Shown here: positions 19,522 through 30,560 of the stretch, one piece after another
Layout of the letters: every line of letters begins with the position of its first letter
Position numbering within the stretch: position 1 is the first letter of the stretch
Assembly: GCF_016920785.2 (NCBI RefSeq)
Contig: NW_024609857.1
Span: 135,091,094-135,155,093, forward strand
Reading direction: 5' to 3'
Origin: Ixodes scapularis
Taxonomy: Eukaryota > Arthropoda > Arachnida > Ixodida > Ixodidae
DNA length: 64,000 bases
Notes under the pieces: model-generated
What the model was told of the DNA's origin: nothing
The model's database searches: none
The model's input: the letters and a program-made list of their open reading frames with translations, nothing else
Position numbers and translations under genes: made by a program

Positions 19522-22250
19522 TACATCGTACCAACACGCTCGTTAGGAATATAACATTTTGTCCCTATTTTCATATATTCTTTTATGTTGATAGTGCACT
19601 CGTGTTTTCGACGTTTGCAAGTGCGGCATTTGTGGGGAGATGAAGTCGCTGACGCAACTGACGCCTTGACATCATGTGTTGTCTTTGGCGGCGTTCATCG
19701 CTTGTTTGTCGCTTTCCGAAAGATACGTGGTGGTGTGTTGTAATAAATTTCTTCAGAGCGAAATTTATGGTTAATCTTTGCTCCACTAAGTTCAGCCTTT
19801 AGAAGCGTGCCTGTAGTGAGTAGCGTCAGATTATGCAAGTGTCACGGTAGCAGGTAGAAAAGAGCCTCTGAGCCTGCTGCCATTTTCAGCGCTTGTACGT
19901 ACGCCACGTGCTTTGGTCGCTTTAGGAATTTGTCAAAAATGTGAGTGCTGGGTTGTGAAGATCGCATGCTGAGCAGTGTGATGTGCGCAGCCCAGCATTT
20001 TGTAAACAAAGAGCTTCTGCCGATGCGATCTTCGGCATTCGTGCGTATGGCGGGTGCTTTGCTACATTTCGAAATGAAGAAAATATATATCAGTCTGGGC
20101 TGTGATTGTGTATCTATAGAAGTGGAGTGCAAACAGCTTTTAGCATCTGCTCACCAGCGCTAATGAAGCGTAAAAAACAGGAAAAAAACGTAGTGCACCG
20201 ATAATAATAGTACCTGCAGAGGAGGAACAAGGCGGGCAAAGGACAAACACAAATCCCCAAACACTGCTAGTCACTTAGCTCCATTTGGAGATCTGCGTTT
20301 GTCGTATGCCCCCCTTGTTCGCATTCTTCAGAGAATATTATCGTCTTGTCGAGCTCTCTCCTCTCGGATTTCGAGTAATTCTTATTTTAATATCGCACTT
20401 ATTTTTCGCCTACAAAATGAGCGAGCTTGGTGAGGCGGGGGGCATTAATGAAGAAGTGAGGAGCGCGGGAGTACAGCTTTGAGCGGCGCTTAGAGCTACG
20501 CGACTGCATGGGCGCCAGTAGCGTTGGCTTCATAGCCAGGGATGCTGCACTATTGGGCAGGAGGTCAAACTACAGCGGGCGCTTTATCGTGCTTGTTTTC
20601 CCGACAGCCAGGTATTTACTAACAGACCATAACAGAGAAATTAAACCTCGCCTGGCACGGTCTGGGCACGAGCGCTTCGCTATGACCAGTGTTTTGGTAG
20701 CACGAGGAGCGGCCTTCAAATCGTGATCTTCGATTTCTCGGATCAAAAACAAGCCAGAAAATACGGTTTGTTGTCCCTACAGCTGAAGCTCACCGCAAGA
20801 GACGTGATTGTTCGATCTCAATGGTGCGCGGCACGCGTCGTAGCTAGATGTTCACTGCCCTTATTCCCAACCCATCTCTAGGACAAAGGCCAATTGTCAT
20901 TCGCTCTATCAGCATCAATAGAACGTATTCTCACTCACTCACTTACACCGGGCGCGGGAGAAATTAGTTTTTTCAGGTAACTGCAAGATTTTCTTGACCG
21001 ACTACCGAATGAATTTGAACAAACCCACCTAAATTAATCAAAGCCTGCGCATGAAAAAAAAAAAAAAAAGAATTGGTTTGTGTATGTTTATACAGCCTGA
21101 AGTAAGTGTGCCTCACCGGGCGACTTGTTTCTCGGCTGTAGATGCGCAATTTAGTCTGTGCGGTACAACAGCTAGTCTTGGGTCTTTAACGTGCTCCACG
21201 CAAAGTGATACATGACCGCACGCAAATACGATGCTCATCAGATCGAAACGGTCAGGGGGGGGGGGGGGGGTATAAAGACTGCGCATTGTCATTCTGATGT
21301 TCTCATAGTGACACCGAAAGCAGACGCAAATTTGACGCGAGCGCAACGTCAACGTTCGGCCAGAAGTCGTGTCCAGTCAACGCGTTAAAACACGCTCAAG
21401 GTCGGACTCGGGACCAATTAGTAAGTTGGCTCCATTCCAGTGAGATGACGTACCGTTTATAGGGGTGTCCACACAGGACACTAAAAAACGCACGACTCGG
21501 ACAAATCGTGAAAATTGAGGCGGACGCTTCAATTTGGACGATTCATTGCAGGAGTCGTGTCGCCCGACGATCTTTGTGGTCAAGCCAACATCACGACGTT
21601 TCTCTTCGCCTCCTACACTTTTCTATCACGTCGGTGCTCGTCAGATTTGACGTCACACGCCACCTGCGTCTGGCTGAACTCACCAACGACCTAGCGTACC
21701 TCACCTTCGTGTCGTTCCCTTTTCCGTTTTCGGGACTTGAAAAACTGCGGAGGCTTGAGCAATTGAACGACAGCCGACAGAGCGTGCGAGTGGCTTTCCG
21801 GACCCACGTGATGAGCAGAGCAACGCCGCGGTGGAGGAAGCGAGGGGGAGATTTGACGAAGGAAAGTTCCCCCCGGCAGATTTGACGGGGAAGTTTCCCC
21901 CAGGCAAAGAAAAATGGCCGGAAGCGGAGCGCCGCGCGATTTGTCGGAGCCGTGTTTTTTTAAAGTATTCTGTTTGGAAACCCCTTAAGAATACGAAGTT
22001 GCTCACAGGCTCAATGAAACGCCGTAGTGATGCCGGACGCGCAAAGATTCAACGCCGCGCGCCTCTTTTTCACTTTCAAGACAAATGCAGCGAGAAACGG
22101 CAGCGATTTATCCTAGATTAGGGACCCAGTGTTCCAATTCAGGTGGCTTTTCATGCCATTTAAGAAAAGTAAAGAGTGAACGTGTGAAGTTTTGAGCCGC
22201 GATCAATCTGCATGAGTGCTCGGACGCCAAACGCTTTGGACATAGCCTCA
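19522..22250. other. Unassigned intergenic DNA
   Basis: No gene recognised. Contents include a poly-A run (21054-21069), a poly-G run of about 17 (21255-21271), a CACTCACTCACTT run (20935-20945) and two near-copies of GGAAAGTTCCCCCCGGCA/GGGGAAGTTTCCCCCAGGCA at 21860-21905. Short frames on both strands lack motifs. Confidence 0.45.
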
Positions 22251-22257
22251 TACCATT

Positions 22258-22325
22258 GAGTTTTCGATAATTGGGAACCATTTTTGCACATTTCATATGG
22301 TATGCTGGGCCCTCCGATACGCGGG
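22258..22325. mobile_element. Left arm of a palindromic MITE (187-bp satellite family), split by a LINE
   Basis: GAGTTTTCG, then GGGAACCATTTTTGCACAT, then GGGCCCTCCGATACG follow the same order as the left arm of the 187-bp repeat and of the MITE copy at 47782 (GAGAGTTTTAG, GGAACCGTT, TTGCACATCC, GGGCCCTCCGG). The matching right arm is at 26748-26831, on the far side of the LINE at 22345-26745. Confidence 0.65.
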
Positions 22326-22645
22326 AAGCACCAAGAAGCCACATAAACGCGTCCGCAATTGGAAATTATTCAACATATCAAGACTATTCACTATCCCCAT
22401 GAAGAAAGGCAAGCCTACTATCCCCACCAGAGCCCTTTTCAAGGAGCCACGATCGGAGTCATCGCCGATCCAGCTTAATGAAAAAACCAACCTAACCACT
22501 GACGTCCTTTTGCCTCCAATCTTTAAAGCTGCAAAAAACTTTTTTTTATCAGCAAGCAAGGCACAGCTTTCAAAGGTATCATGCTCACACTTGTAGTATA
22601 TAATTGAGCCTACTCTCTGCCTAGGCCCCAGATGCTAATCTGGAC

Positions 22646-23625
22646 ATGCTATCAATAGATAAGATTCGATACCAAGCAACCATTTTCCAGTGGAATGCAA
22701 GGGGCCTTCGCAGCCGTCTTTCCGACTTTCACCGATTTGTGTATAAGTACCAATTTCCGGTTATAGCATTATCAGAATCAAACATTGCCGACAATTTTCG
22801 TTTATCTGGTTATCAGGTTTTTCACTCGCTACGAGGTAGATCTCCTAGCAGAGTTCTAGTGGCGATTCGTAAAGACCTTACCTATATCTCCCACAGCCTT
22901 ACACCTGATGCCACCAACGAGTATGTCGCTTTGACTGTGAAACAAGGTCGCAACATGTTCACCCTAATCGCAGGATACATTCCGCCAAATACGCAGTTTG
23001 ACTCCCTGCGTATTAGCTCTATTATTAAAAACACCCCCTCTCCACACATCTTAACGGGGGACTTTAATGCCCATCACCCCTTATGGGGAATTACAAAAAC
23101 AACCGCCCGAGGTACCTCACTTGTGACACTCACGCATCAGCATGGTCTTTTTACTTTGAATGACGGAAGCCCAACCTTTTTCCGGGGCGCCACAACAAGC
23201 AGCTGCTTAGATTTGACATTTGCATGTTCGAGCCTTTCGAATTCTCTTACATGGTTTATAGATATTGAATGCCATAGCAGTGACCATATGCCTACGTACA
23301 CTCTTCTTAAGGGGTTTACATCCAATACCATATCGTCAACAATCAGACGGACAGATTGGGGCCTTTTCAAAGTTAATCTTGAAAAAGCATGTGATTCATT
23401 TAGCAGCGACGGTGATTTCTACCATGGTATCGGAGAACTTGTGAAACAACACACAAAGACATACAAACTACCCCGAAGGTTTGTTACCATTGACGCGAAA
23501 TACGAACGTCTTCGTGCGCTTCGCAGGAGATATGAAAGAAAGGCAAGAAAAACACATGATCCTGAAGATATTCGTAAAGTAAGACGCCAACAAAAACGCA
23601 TAAAACGCCTCGTCAAGTTGCTCTA
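22646..23625 (+). pseudogene. LINE ORF2 endonuclease domain and linker (22-26 kb element)
   Basis: The frame starts near 22646 and reads FQWNARGLRSRLSDF (first strand), VIALSESNIADN (catalytic Glu region), SRVLVAIRKDLTY, FTLIAGYIPPNT, ILTGDFNAHHPLWG (the GDFN motif), TSSCLDLTF and CHSSDHMPTYT (the SDH catalytic end). This is an APE-type endonuclease that nicks the target for target-primed reverse transcription. The basic linker (YERLRALRRRYERKARK) runs until an insertion at about 23627. All key motifs are intact, so only downstream breaks make the copy defective. Confidence 0.87.
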
Positions 23626-23626
23626 T

Positions 23627-23690
23627 GCAGCTTTTTGTCCTTGCCCCTCCGCTCGTTGGAGAGGAAATAAAGTATTATTATTATTATCTA
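23627..23690 (+). repeat. Retroposon tail insertion in LINE ORF2
   Basis: GCTTTTTGTCCTTGCCCC..GGAAATAAAGTATTATTATTATT interrupts the coding sequence between the linker and DKLAQRHWRDH. It looks like the extreme 3' end of a retroposon with a TTA-type tail. The duplicated target was not resolved. Confidence 0.65.
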
Positions 23691-23691
23691 G

Positions 23692-25290
23692 ATAAACTAG
23701 CCCAACGTCATTGGAGGGATCATTGCGCAACATTAGATCCTCGTAAGCCTCTTTCTAGAATATACAGTCTTGCTCGTGGTCTAAGGACGACTCCACAACA
23801 GCGTCAACCTTTTCGTGCACTAGCCTTCCGACTATATCTTTCGGAACTAGCTGTGGCTGAAGAGTACTGTAAAAAGCTCACGGAAAACGTCGGGAATTCG
23901 ACCATTCCAGTTGTTAAATCCAACAGTCCATTCCGAGCGTGTCCACACATGGGCGCACCGTTCGATATACGAGAACTAGACGAGGCCCTTTCTGGACTAC
24001 GTTTCAAAACGTCTCCCGGTCCCGACGGTATAACTTACGCGGCCTTATTTCACCTGGGTACAATAGGCAAAGTGAGGCTCTTAAAACTATATAACACATC
24101 GTGGGAAACGGGCCAGGTGCCCCGGGATTGGAAAACGTCGCGCGTTATACCCATCCTTAAGCAAGGTAAATCCCCCTAGACCTTTTATCGTTCCGTCCAG
24201 TTGCTTTGTCCTCTTGTGTCGGAAAAATCATGGAAAGGATGATACATACCCGACTTGAATGGTACCTAGAACAATGTGACATATACCCCGAAGTTATGGC
24301 AGGTTTCCGACGCGCACGCAACTCTCTTGATAATATCATTGACCTCACAACTAGCGTCGAAAAACAAAAGAAATCCCGAAGAACCACCACTGCAGTGTTC
24401 CTCGATATTAAGGGCGCTTTTGACTCTGTAAGCCACAAGGCTATCCGCAGCGCACTCTGCTATGCCGGGATAGGAAGACGTCTATATGCGTGGATTTTAG
24501 GCTATCTTGAAGACAGAACAGTTCATATGGTGACGAAAGAAGGGAAAACAGCTGGGTATATTGTTGCTCGTGGCGTGCCTCAGGGTGGTGTTCTCAGTCC
24601 CACACTTTCCAATATCACCCTCATAGGACTTGTAAACAAACTTCCTCGAAACGTCAGAATAACTCTTTACGCGGATGATATCTGCATATGGACCTCATCA
24701 ATCACGCAGCGATTTAGTGTGATTCGCTTACAGAAAGAACTTGAGATAATTTCAAATTACTTAAAATGCCGTGGACTATCGCTATGCCAATCAAAATCCG
24801 CAGCTATAGCTTTTACACGAAAAAGTACGCTTAGGCATCAGCTCACTATTGATGCTCACCCTATATCATATGTCCAAACTCACAGATTTCTTGGTCTTAT
24901 CCTAGACAAAGGTTTAACATGGACACCACAGGTTAGGCAACTGAAAAGAAAGCTTATTAGCATTACCCAGCTCTTACGATTCATAAGTGGAACTACGTGG
25001 GGTGCATATGTAGCTTCACTTATCCAACTATATAACGCTCTTTTTGTCGGCATTATGCGATACAGTCTGCCCGTACTTCATGGAATCTGCCGCACAAATA
25101 TAAGAGCGCTTGAGAGTATGCAGGCTCAAGCCCTACGTGCCTGTCTAGGGCTCCCAAAATGTACTTCCAGTGTTGGAACTGTAGCTGAAGCAGGCCCTAT
25201 TCCCATAGGTGTCCTTAGACTGCAAAAAACCCCTCGAACACACTTTCGTCATCTTACCAGACATAAAGATCACTATCTTGCAGATATAGC
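23692..25290 (+). pseudogene. LINE reverse transcriptase (22-26 kb element)
   Basis: The first part reads LRFKTSPGPDGITY and PRDWKTSRVIPILKQGK to 24175. A single-base frameshift near 24173-24178 leads to LSSFRPVALSSCVGKIMERM. The fingers and palm follow: MAGFRRARNSLDNI, TTAVFLDIKGAFDSVSH (motif A Asp), RGVPQGGVLSPTLSN (motif B) and ITLYADDICIWTSS (YADD catalytic box near 24670), then FLGLILDKGLTWTPQV and the thumb. Every catalytic residue is present. The frame is lost again near 25290. Confidence 0.87.
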
Positions 25291-25299
25291 AGATAGCAG

Positions 25300-26388
25300 A
25301 AGTGCATCTGGATTTTGCTCAAGTTATTAATTTTGGCAGCTTAGACACTCCACGAGATTTCGAACCAGCAGAGTTCTCTTTATCGCCCCCATGGACCTAT
25401 CCAATAACTAATATAAAGACAAATATTCCAGGGCTACATTCCAAAAAACACATTCCGTTAACCGTATTGAGGCAATACTCTTTGGAAATAAGTAGTGTTC
25501 ATCACCGTTCGCGAACACATGTCTATACCGACGGGTCCTGCACTGACGAAAGCTCCAGTTAAAGCTTCGTAATACCATCAATCAATGAGAGACTTCATGG
25601 AAAATTGGGTCACACGACATCATCAACAGCAGCAGAATTAGTAGCGATTCGAGAAGCCACTTCGCTTCATTTCTGCATGCGACTCACGAGATTGGTCAAT
25701 TTTTACCGATTCTGGGGCAGCTCTTCAGAGCCTCAAATCCACTAAAAACAAGAACGTCAACGCACAGCTCGTTCATCAAATTTTGAAACTTCACCAGGAG
25801 GCTATCGAAAATGGGCATAGTCTGATGATACAATAGATTCCAAGCCACTCTGGTATCCAAGGCAATGGAAGTGCTGATTTAGCTGCCAAGGATGCTCACC
25901 GACGTAATTCTAGTTTAAAAATCCCATTTTCACGAACGGATGCTAGGGCAAGAATCAACTGTGTTGCTAAAACTATGATAAGTTTCCTCTGGGCAAATCC
26001 GCTTTATTATTACAGACACCTGCACAGCATTGACCCCTTCCTTGTCTCTCGTTCACCCCGCGGCCTTAAACGCCAGACTGAAACTACGCTCCACCGAATA
26101 CGACTCAACGTGGCTTCAACGGGATTCTCTCTCAACCTCACCGGCCAGCTAGACTCTCCTCTCTGTGAGAACTGTGCCATCACAGACACACTCGAACATG
26201 TCCTGTGCCAGTGTAGCCTATACACAAGTCAACGAAATGAACTGGCAAACTCTATCCATCTTCCCAACGGAGAACCACTTTCCCTGACTCACCTGCTCGG
26301 ACCATGGGACTCCGCATCGGAAAGGGTCAAATCAACGACCTCCTTCATCCGCTTTCTTCAGAAAACAATACTGGACCGAATGCTCTAA
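25300..26388 (+). pseudogene. LINE RNase H and C-terminal region (22-26 kb element)
   Basis: THVYTDGSCTDES (first Asp, near 25525) is followed by a stop at 25559, then STAAELVAIREAT (Glu) and, after a frameshift, TDSGAALQSL (second Asp), IPSHSGIQGNGSADLAA (final His and Asp region) with one stop. From 25975 the frame is open to 26388 and contains CENCAITDTLEHVLCQC, the Cys-x2-Cys..His..Cys cluster found after RNase H in I-group LINEs. It ends ILDRML. All four RNase H acidic or His positions can be seen across the frames. Confidence 0.82.
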
Positions 26389-26439
26389 ATCCAGAACATA
26401 CTTTTACATGAACAAAAAATAACGGACAGAATTTCCTTT

Positions 26440-26590
26440 TCCTTTATGCATATGTATGTATATGTATGTGTGTATGTATATATATGTATATATATGCACA
26501 TAGCTGTGTTTGTGTATGCATGTGTATATGTATATGCTTGTATATATGTGCATAGATGAATGTATATTAGTATGCATATATATGTTTTCA
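26440..26590. repeat. (TATG/TA)n microsatellite in LINE 3' UTR
   Basis: Repeated TATGTA and TATATG words over about 150 bp, between the LINE stop codon and its CT-rich tail. Confidence 0.85.
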
Positions 26591-26747
26591 TACCTTTTTC
26601 TTTTTTTCTTTTTTTTCTTCTCTTTCTCTCTCTATAATCTATACCTCCCCTCTTTCCCTCCCCTAAGTGTGAAGTAGCCATCCTGCCAATCTTCGCGGGA
26701 TAACCTCTTCTCCTTTCCAATAAACCAATTTCTCTCTCTCTCTCTCT

Positions 26748-26831
26748 GCGCTAGCGCATCGGCAATTTGTACCGGAGGGACCATGGTACCGTATCGGATG
26801 TGCAAAAACGATTCCCGAAAACTCTCTATTA
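26748..26831. mobile_element. Right arm of the palindromic MITE split by the LINE
   Basis: TTTGTACCGGAGGGACCATGG, GTATCGGATGTGCAAAAACG and AAAACTCTCTATTA match the right half of the 187-bp repeat and of the MITE copy at 47782-47940. The matching left half is at 22258-22325. The terminal CTCTC|TA agrees with a TA target site. Confidence 0.7.
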
Positions 26832-27640
26832 CATAGGCTTCATAGGCACAGAAAGTGGCGTCAAGCAAACGGCGCGTGGCACGTGAAGTTAGCTTGGCAC
26901 CGGATGAGGCCGAGATCGGCTTTGCTCCACGGCTTTGCCGGAGAACTGCGTGATTCCATCGCCCTCTAGAGAATGGCTTTAAGACGATGCATGTAGGACC
27001 TAGCGATGCCGTGACAACGCGCAATGCCTTGTTATCACTGCCGCGCGCTTTTATTTCACTTTCAGGGGTATATGACAACGGCCGATGCCGCGAGATTTTT
27101 CAGAGTAACTATCACAGCCAATCCAGCACCACATGACCTGGAGATCCGGAAATCGCAAGACAAACACAGACAGTCACATCCCCTCAGTGCTGGATTGACT
27201 TGGTTGGCTTGTAGCGTCGGCATGATACATCTCGGCTATTCAGTGGCCCAATTTTTATGCGTCTCATGATTACATTAACTTTTGCCTCTTTCGGCCACTT
27301 TTCTACGTTGTCACGTTACCACCGTAGATATGCGTGCCTGCCGCCGTACGCAAAAGATATTAATAATAAAACTGTTGTGCTTGTGCTGGCGGTAGAGGTT
27401 TACAAGAAAAATACAAATACCTAAGAACGACTAAAGTGAACAGACTGCGAATCGCATATATTTTTTTTTCCGTTTTAAAACTGTGACTGGCTATAACCTA
27501 ACAAAATATTAACTGTCTTCTCTCAATCTTACCAAAACCTTTAGTTTGGTGTTGTCAAAGCTATGGTGAGTAAAAACTCAAGTAGAAGCAATATTTAGGA
27601 TTGGAAGGTCCAATAGACACCTATAGGTTTCTCTTAGCGT
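26832..27640. other. Unassigned intergenic DNA
   Basis: No gene recognised. A GC-richer stretch (26870-27190) is open on the minus strand up to 27078, but with no motif. Confidence 0.4.
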
Positions 27641-27830
27641 CACATTTTATTTATTTATTATACCTCAAAGCGCCCTTTCGGGCATTGTATGAGGAGGGAG
27701 TACACGCTTTTGACAAAAATATTAATACATTAAATTTCGTACATATTTGCTTAAAGACAAGAAACAATGCAAATACACCCGCTCAAGAAAAAGTACACTC
27801 GTACACAAACAAAAATAACACCATATAACC
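27641..27830 (-). mobile_element. LINE or retroposon 3' tail fragment
   Basis: ATTTTATTTATTTATTATACCTC followed by AAAGCGCCCTTTCGGGCATT and GAGGAGGGAGTAC reads, on the minus strand, like a retroposon 3' end with an (AAAT)n tail. The hairpin GCGCCC/GGGC lies near the end. No coding part is left. Confidence 0.4.
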
Positions 27831-29260
27831 ACTCAAAAGAAGAACACTCGTAGACAAACAGGGAGCATCGTGCCAACCAGGCTACAGGAAAAAAAATATT
27901 AAACTATCTTCGCACATGAAAAACAAAAAGGACACCATTATATGAATCATTCCTGGGAAAAGTGGAACTTTTCTTGCCAACAGCAGCTGGAAAAAATTCC
28001 TCTTTTCACCTACGTAAAGCGCGAGTAAAGAGCCGAAACGCACGCTCTTTTGGCTTCATGGGCTTTGCCTCTGACTGTAGCACACCTAGGCTTTACCAAA
28101 GGTGTGACCTATTCCTACTGGATGTATCCACGCGCACCCGGAGTGACAGCATTTCTGCCGGATGGGAAGTTGATGGCTCAGCCTCGGTTCAGGCTTGCGG
28201 CCTCGCGCATGAGATTTCATATACTTTTTTACCGATACTGCCATTCCCAGTGGAAAGTCAGAGCTGGAGTTGTACAGCATTTAAATATAAATTACAGTAA
28301 AAAAGGTAAAGCTCGCGGAGCGAAAGTTGGTATGTTTCTTGCACAGGGGTTCGGCGGAAACGCCGAACTTTTACTGGCTGATTGAAAAAATATAGCGGCT
28401 ATAACTTAAGGTATCTAGCATTGTGCAATACCCACTATCGTTTCAATCAAAGCCAATCACAGCTCATCGTCGTTCTGACGTCATCACGACTCCTCCGCAA
28501 GTAGAAGACGAATTGCTCTCCCCATATTGTTAATCGCAGCAGTATACTAGCCACTTGAAGAGAGCTATAAGAAGAAAGCATTCCTCGATCGTAGCCTTCA
28601 TAGCTGCAGTTTTCTCTCTCGTGCTCGGCTAGGCGGTGTCCCATCGCGGATTGGAGCATAGCCGTTGTCCTGGTTTTGAACTGAAGGCGCATCGTCGTGG
28701 TCACGGGGACGGAGACGGGACGCGCGGGCCACTCGATGCGCGTTCTCACTGCGGGGGTTCCTGCATGCGCCTCAACCTAGGCTATTTTAGTAGCTCTGCC
28801 TCTTGCTAGTAGCTGAGAGGCAAGTTTTTGTATGTTGATTACTCTCACACTGGGGCTTCGTAATTTCTTGAACTCCTTGACCACTTCCTGAGAATCTGTG
28901 AAGTCCGCGAGATGTACAGGTTGTGGTTGTGACAGTGCGAGGGCCGTCTCGACAGCCAGGCGGACTGCTGCGAGTTTTCCCCCTTCATTAAGATGCGAGC
29001 ACGGAGGCTCTTGATTGCGTTTATGCCTATAGATAGGAAGATTTCCTCTGCAGTTTTGAAAGTAATCGGTTCAACTGACGAGGAGGTGTCTGCGGAGGCA
29101 GCCACAATTCCGCTCGTTTCTTCTTTCCACGCTTCTGTCATTTTTTTGTGTGCCTCGACGAGACTCTTGTTTTTCTCGCCCTTGCAGGTGCTAGGTTTAT
29201 TAGTATTAGTGGTGAGCAAAAAGAGAGAAATCCCGGTACATGTTGGTCAAACCTTGTGTG
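27831..29260. other. Unassigned intergenic DNA with one perfect small hairpin
   Basis: No gene recognised. At 28349-28368 GTTCGGCG-GAAA-CGCCGAAC forms a perfect 8-bp stem with a GNRA-type loop. The minus strand is open at 28845-29219 (124 codons, Ser/Lys-rich, no known motif), next to the LINE remnant that follows. Confidence 0.4.
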
Positions 29261-29269
29261 GGGGCAAAT

Positions 29270-30560
29270 CAGTTCCGGGGCAGTAACGGGTTAGGGATAA
29301 AGGACCAAAGGAAGGAAGTAGGAAGAAGAAAGCAGAGAAAGGTGAGATAGGTGATGGAGGTAGTTCGGACTACCTAAAAGATTTGACGGTTTACTAGCTC
29401 AGGGCGTACCATTCCTTAGAGGCGGCCTATTAGATCAGCATCTTCTAAGAATGGCATTAGTAAGGCGAATGTTTTAGTGGCATCTCTTACTGGGCCTGGG
29501 GGAAAAAAGAATGTCTTCAGTTGTCGCGTGGGCAACTCCTGCGAGTTGTTATCCATCGAGGAGAGACTTTCTCGCGTCGGCTAGATTTAGACACACCCAG
29601 ATGAGGCGTTCTAGGTCCACGGGAACGTCACAGATTGAGCAGTTTGGGTTGATTTTCGAGCCCAGATGATGAATTGCCTTTGCAGTGAAGGCACACCCAG
29701 TGCGAAGTCTATGCAGAATGGAGGCGCTGACTCGTGAAAGCTTTGGGGGCACACATGCGGGTGGTCTTCCGCCAGAGACTGGGGAATCAGGATGGATTCG
29801 CTTTGTTTCTTTGTGTCTAAGTTGTCTGACCATGTGGAGTTTTGATACATAGAGTGCTTGCAAAATAGGGTGGTGCGCTTCTGCTGCAAGACGATCGGTT
29901 GTCTCCTTACCTGTGATGCCAACGTGTGAGGGAAGCCATTGAAGGCTAATTGACAGCCTTTTGTTTCCAAGTTTCTTGCTGTGTGTGCAACGTACCGTGC
30001 AGATTGGGGGGCGTCGCCTAGGTTGCTGAGTAGCATCAGAGCTGCTCTGGAATCCGTTAGAAGGGCTGCCTTTTCGCAGTTGGAGATGTCGTCAAGTGCT
30101 TCAAGGCCAAGCCAAAGAGCGGCTAGTTCAGCGGTTCTGGAGGAGGTATGAAAATTTAGTTGTCTTTATCTGGCCACATTAAGCTCTGGGGTTAAGATTG
30201 CTTCTGTAGATGATTCACAGCTGTGACGCACCGAGCCATCGGTGTAGACATGTACCCATTCTAGGACAGATTCCGCTATTAGCTCTTCAGCGAGGCCTCG
30301 GGCGACAACTTGTGCTGTTGCTAGGTTTATTTTCAGAAGTTTCTGCGTGATCTTCTCATGGTGGGAGTTGCTCAGGTAATTTAGGATGGTCTTTTGTAGA
30401 TTTCCGTCAAGATGCCTGTCCCTTGCCGCGTGTGCTGGAGTCCTTCCCCCTGCACAACCGTGCGGGCCACGACGATTTCGTGTAACGAGCTAGTCTGAGC
30501 GTATTACCTCAGTTTCCCCAGGAGGCAGAACTTCGGTAGGCCCGTGATTATTCGTCCAGC
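29270..30560 (-). mobile_element. I-group LINE 3' half (RNase H and C-terminal region), decayed
   Basis: On the minus strand, HVYTDGSVRHSCESS (first RNase H Asp, about 30245), RTAELAALWLGLEAL (Glu, about 30125) and ALLTDSRAALMLLS (second Asp, about 30060) come in order, each in a slightly different frame. The open frame at 29863-29549 then reads LHRLRTGCAFTAKAIHHLG and CSICDVPVDLERLIWVC, the family's C-terminal Cys cluster in which the His is replaced. The region 29270-29540 would be its 3' UTR. RT was not recognised upstream of 30560. The family differs from the elements at 22 kb and 58 kb. Confidence 0.72.

Larger units (their letters stand above)
22345..26745 (+). mobile_element. I-group LINE (endonuclease, RT, RNase H), inserted in a MITE
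   Basis: The element carries an almost complete ORF2: apurinic endonuclease (22676 to about 23330), RT (23692-25290), RNase H (about 25510-25900) and a C-terminal Cys/His region (26150-26215). It ends in a 3' UTR with TATG repeats, AATAAA-like words and a CT-rich tail (26728-26747). ORF1 is absent apart from a possible tail in 22345-22600, so the copy is 5'-truncated or begins in ORF1. Damage is slight: one internal retroposon tail insertion, a few single-base frameshifts and two in-frame stops. It is one of the youngest elements here. Confidence 0.85.
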
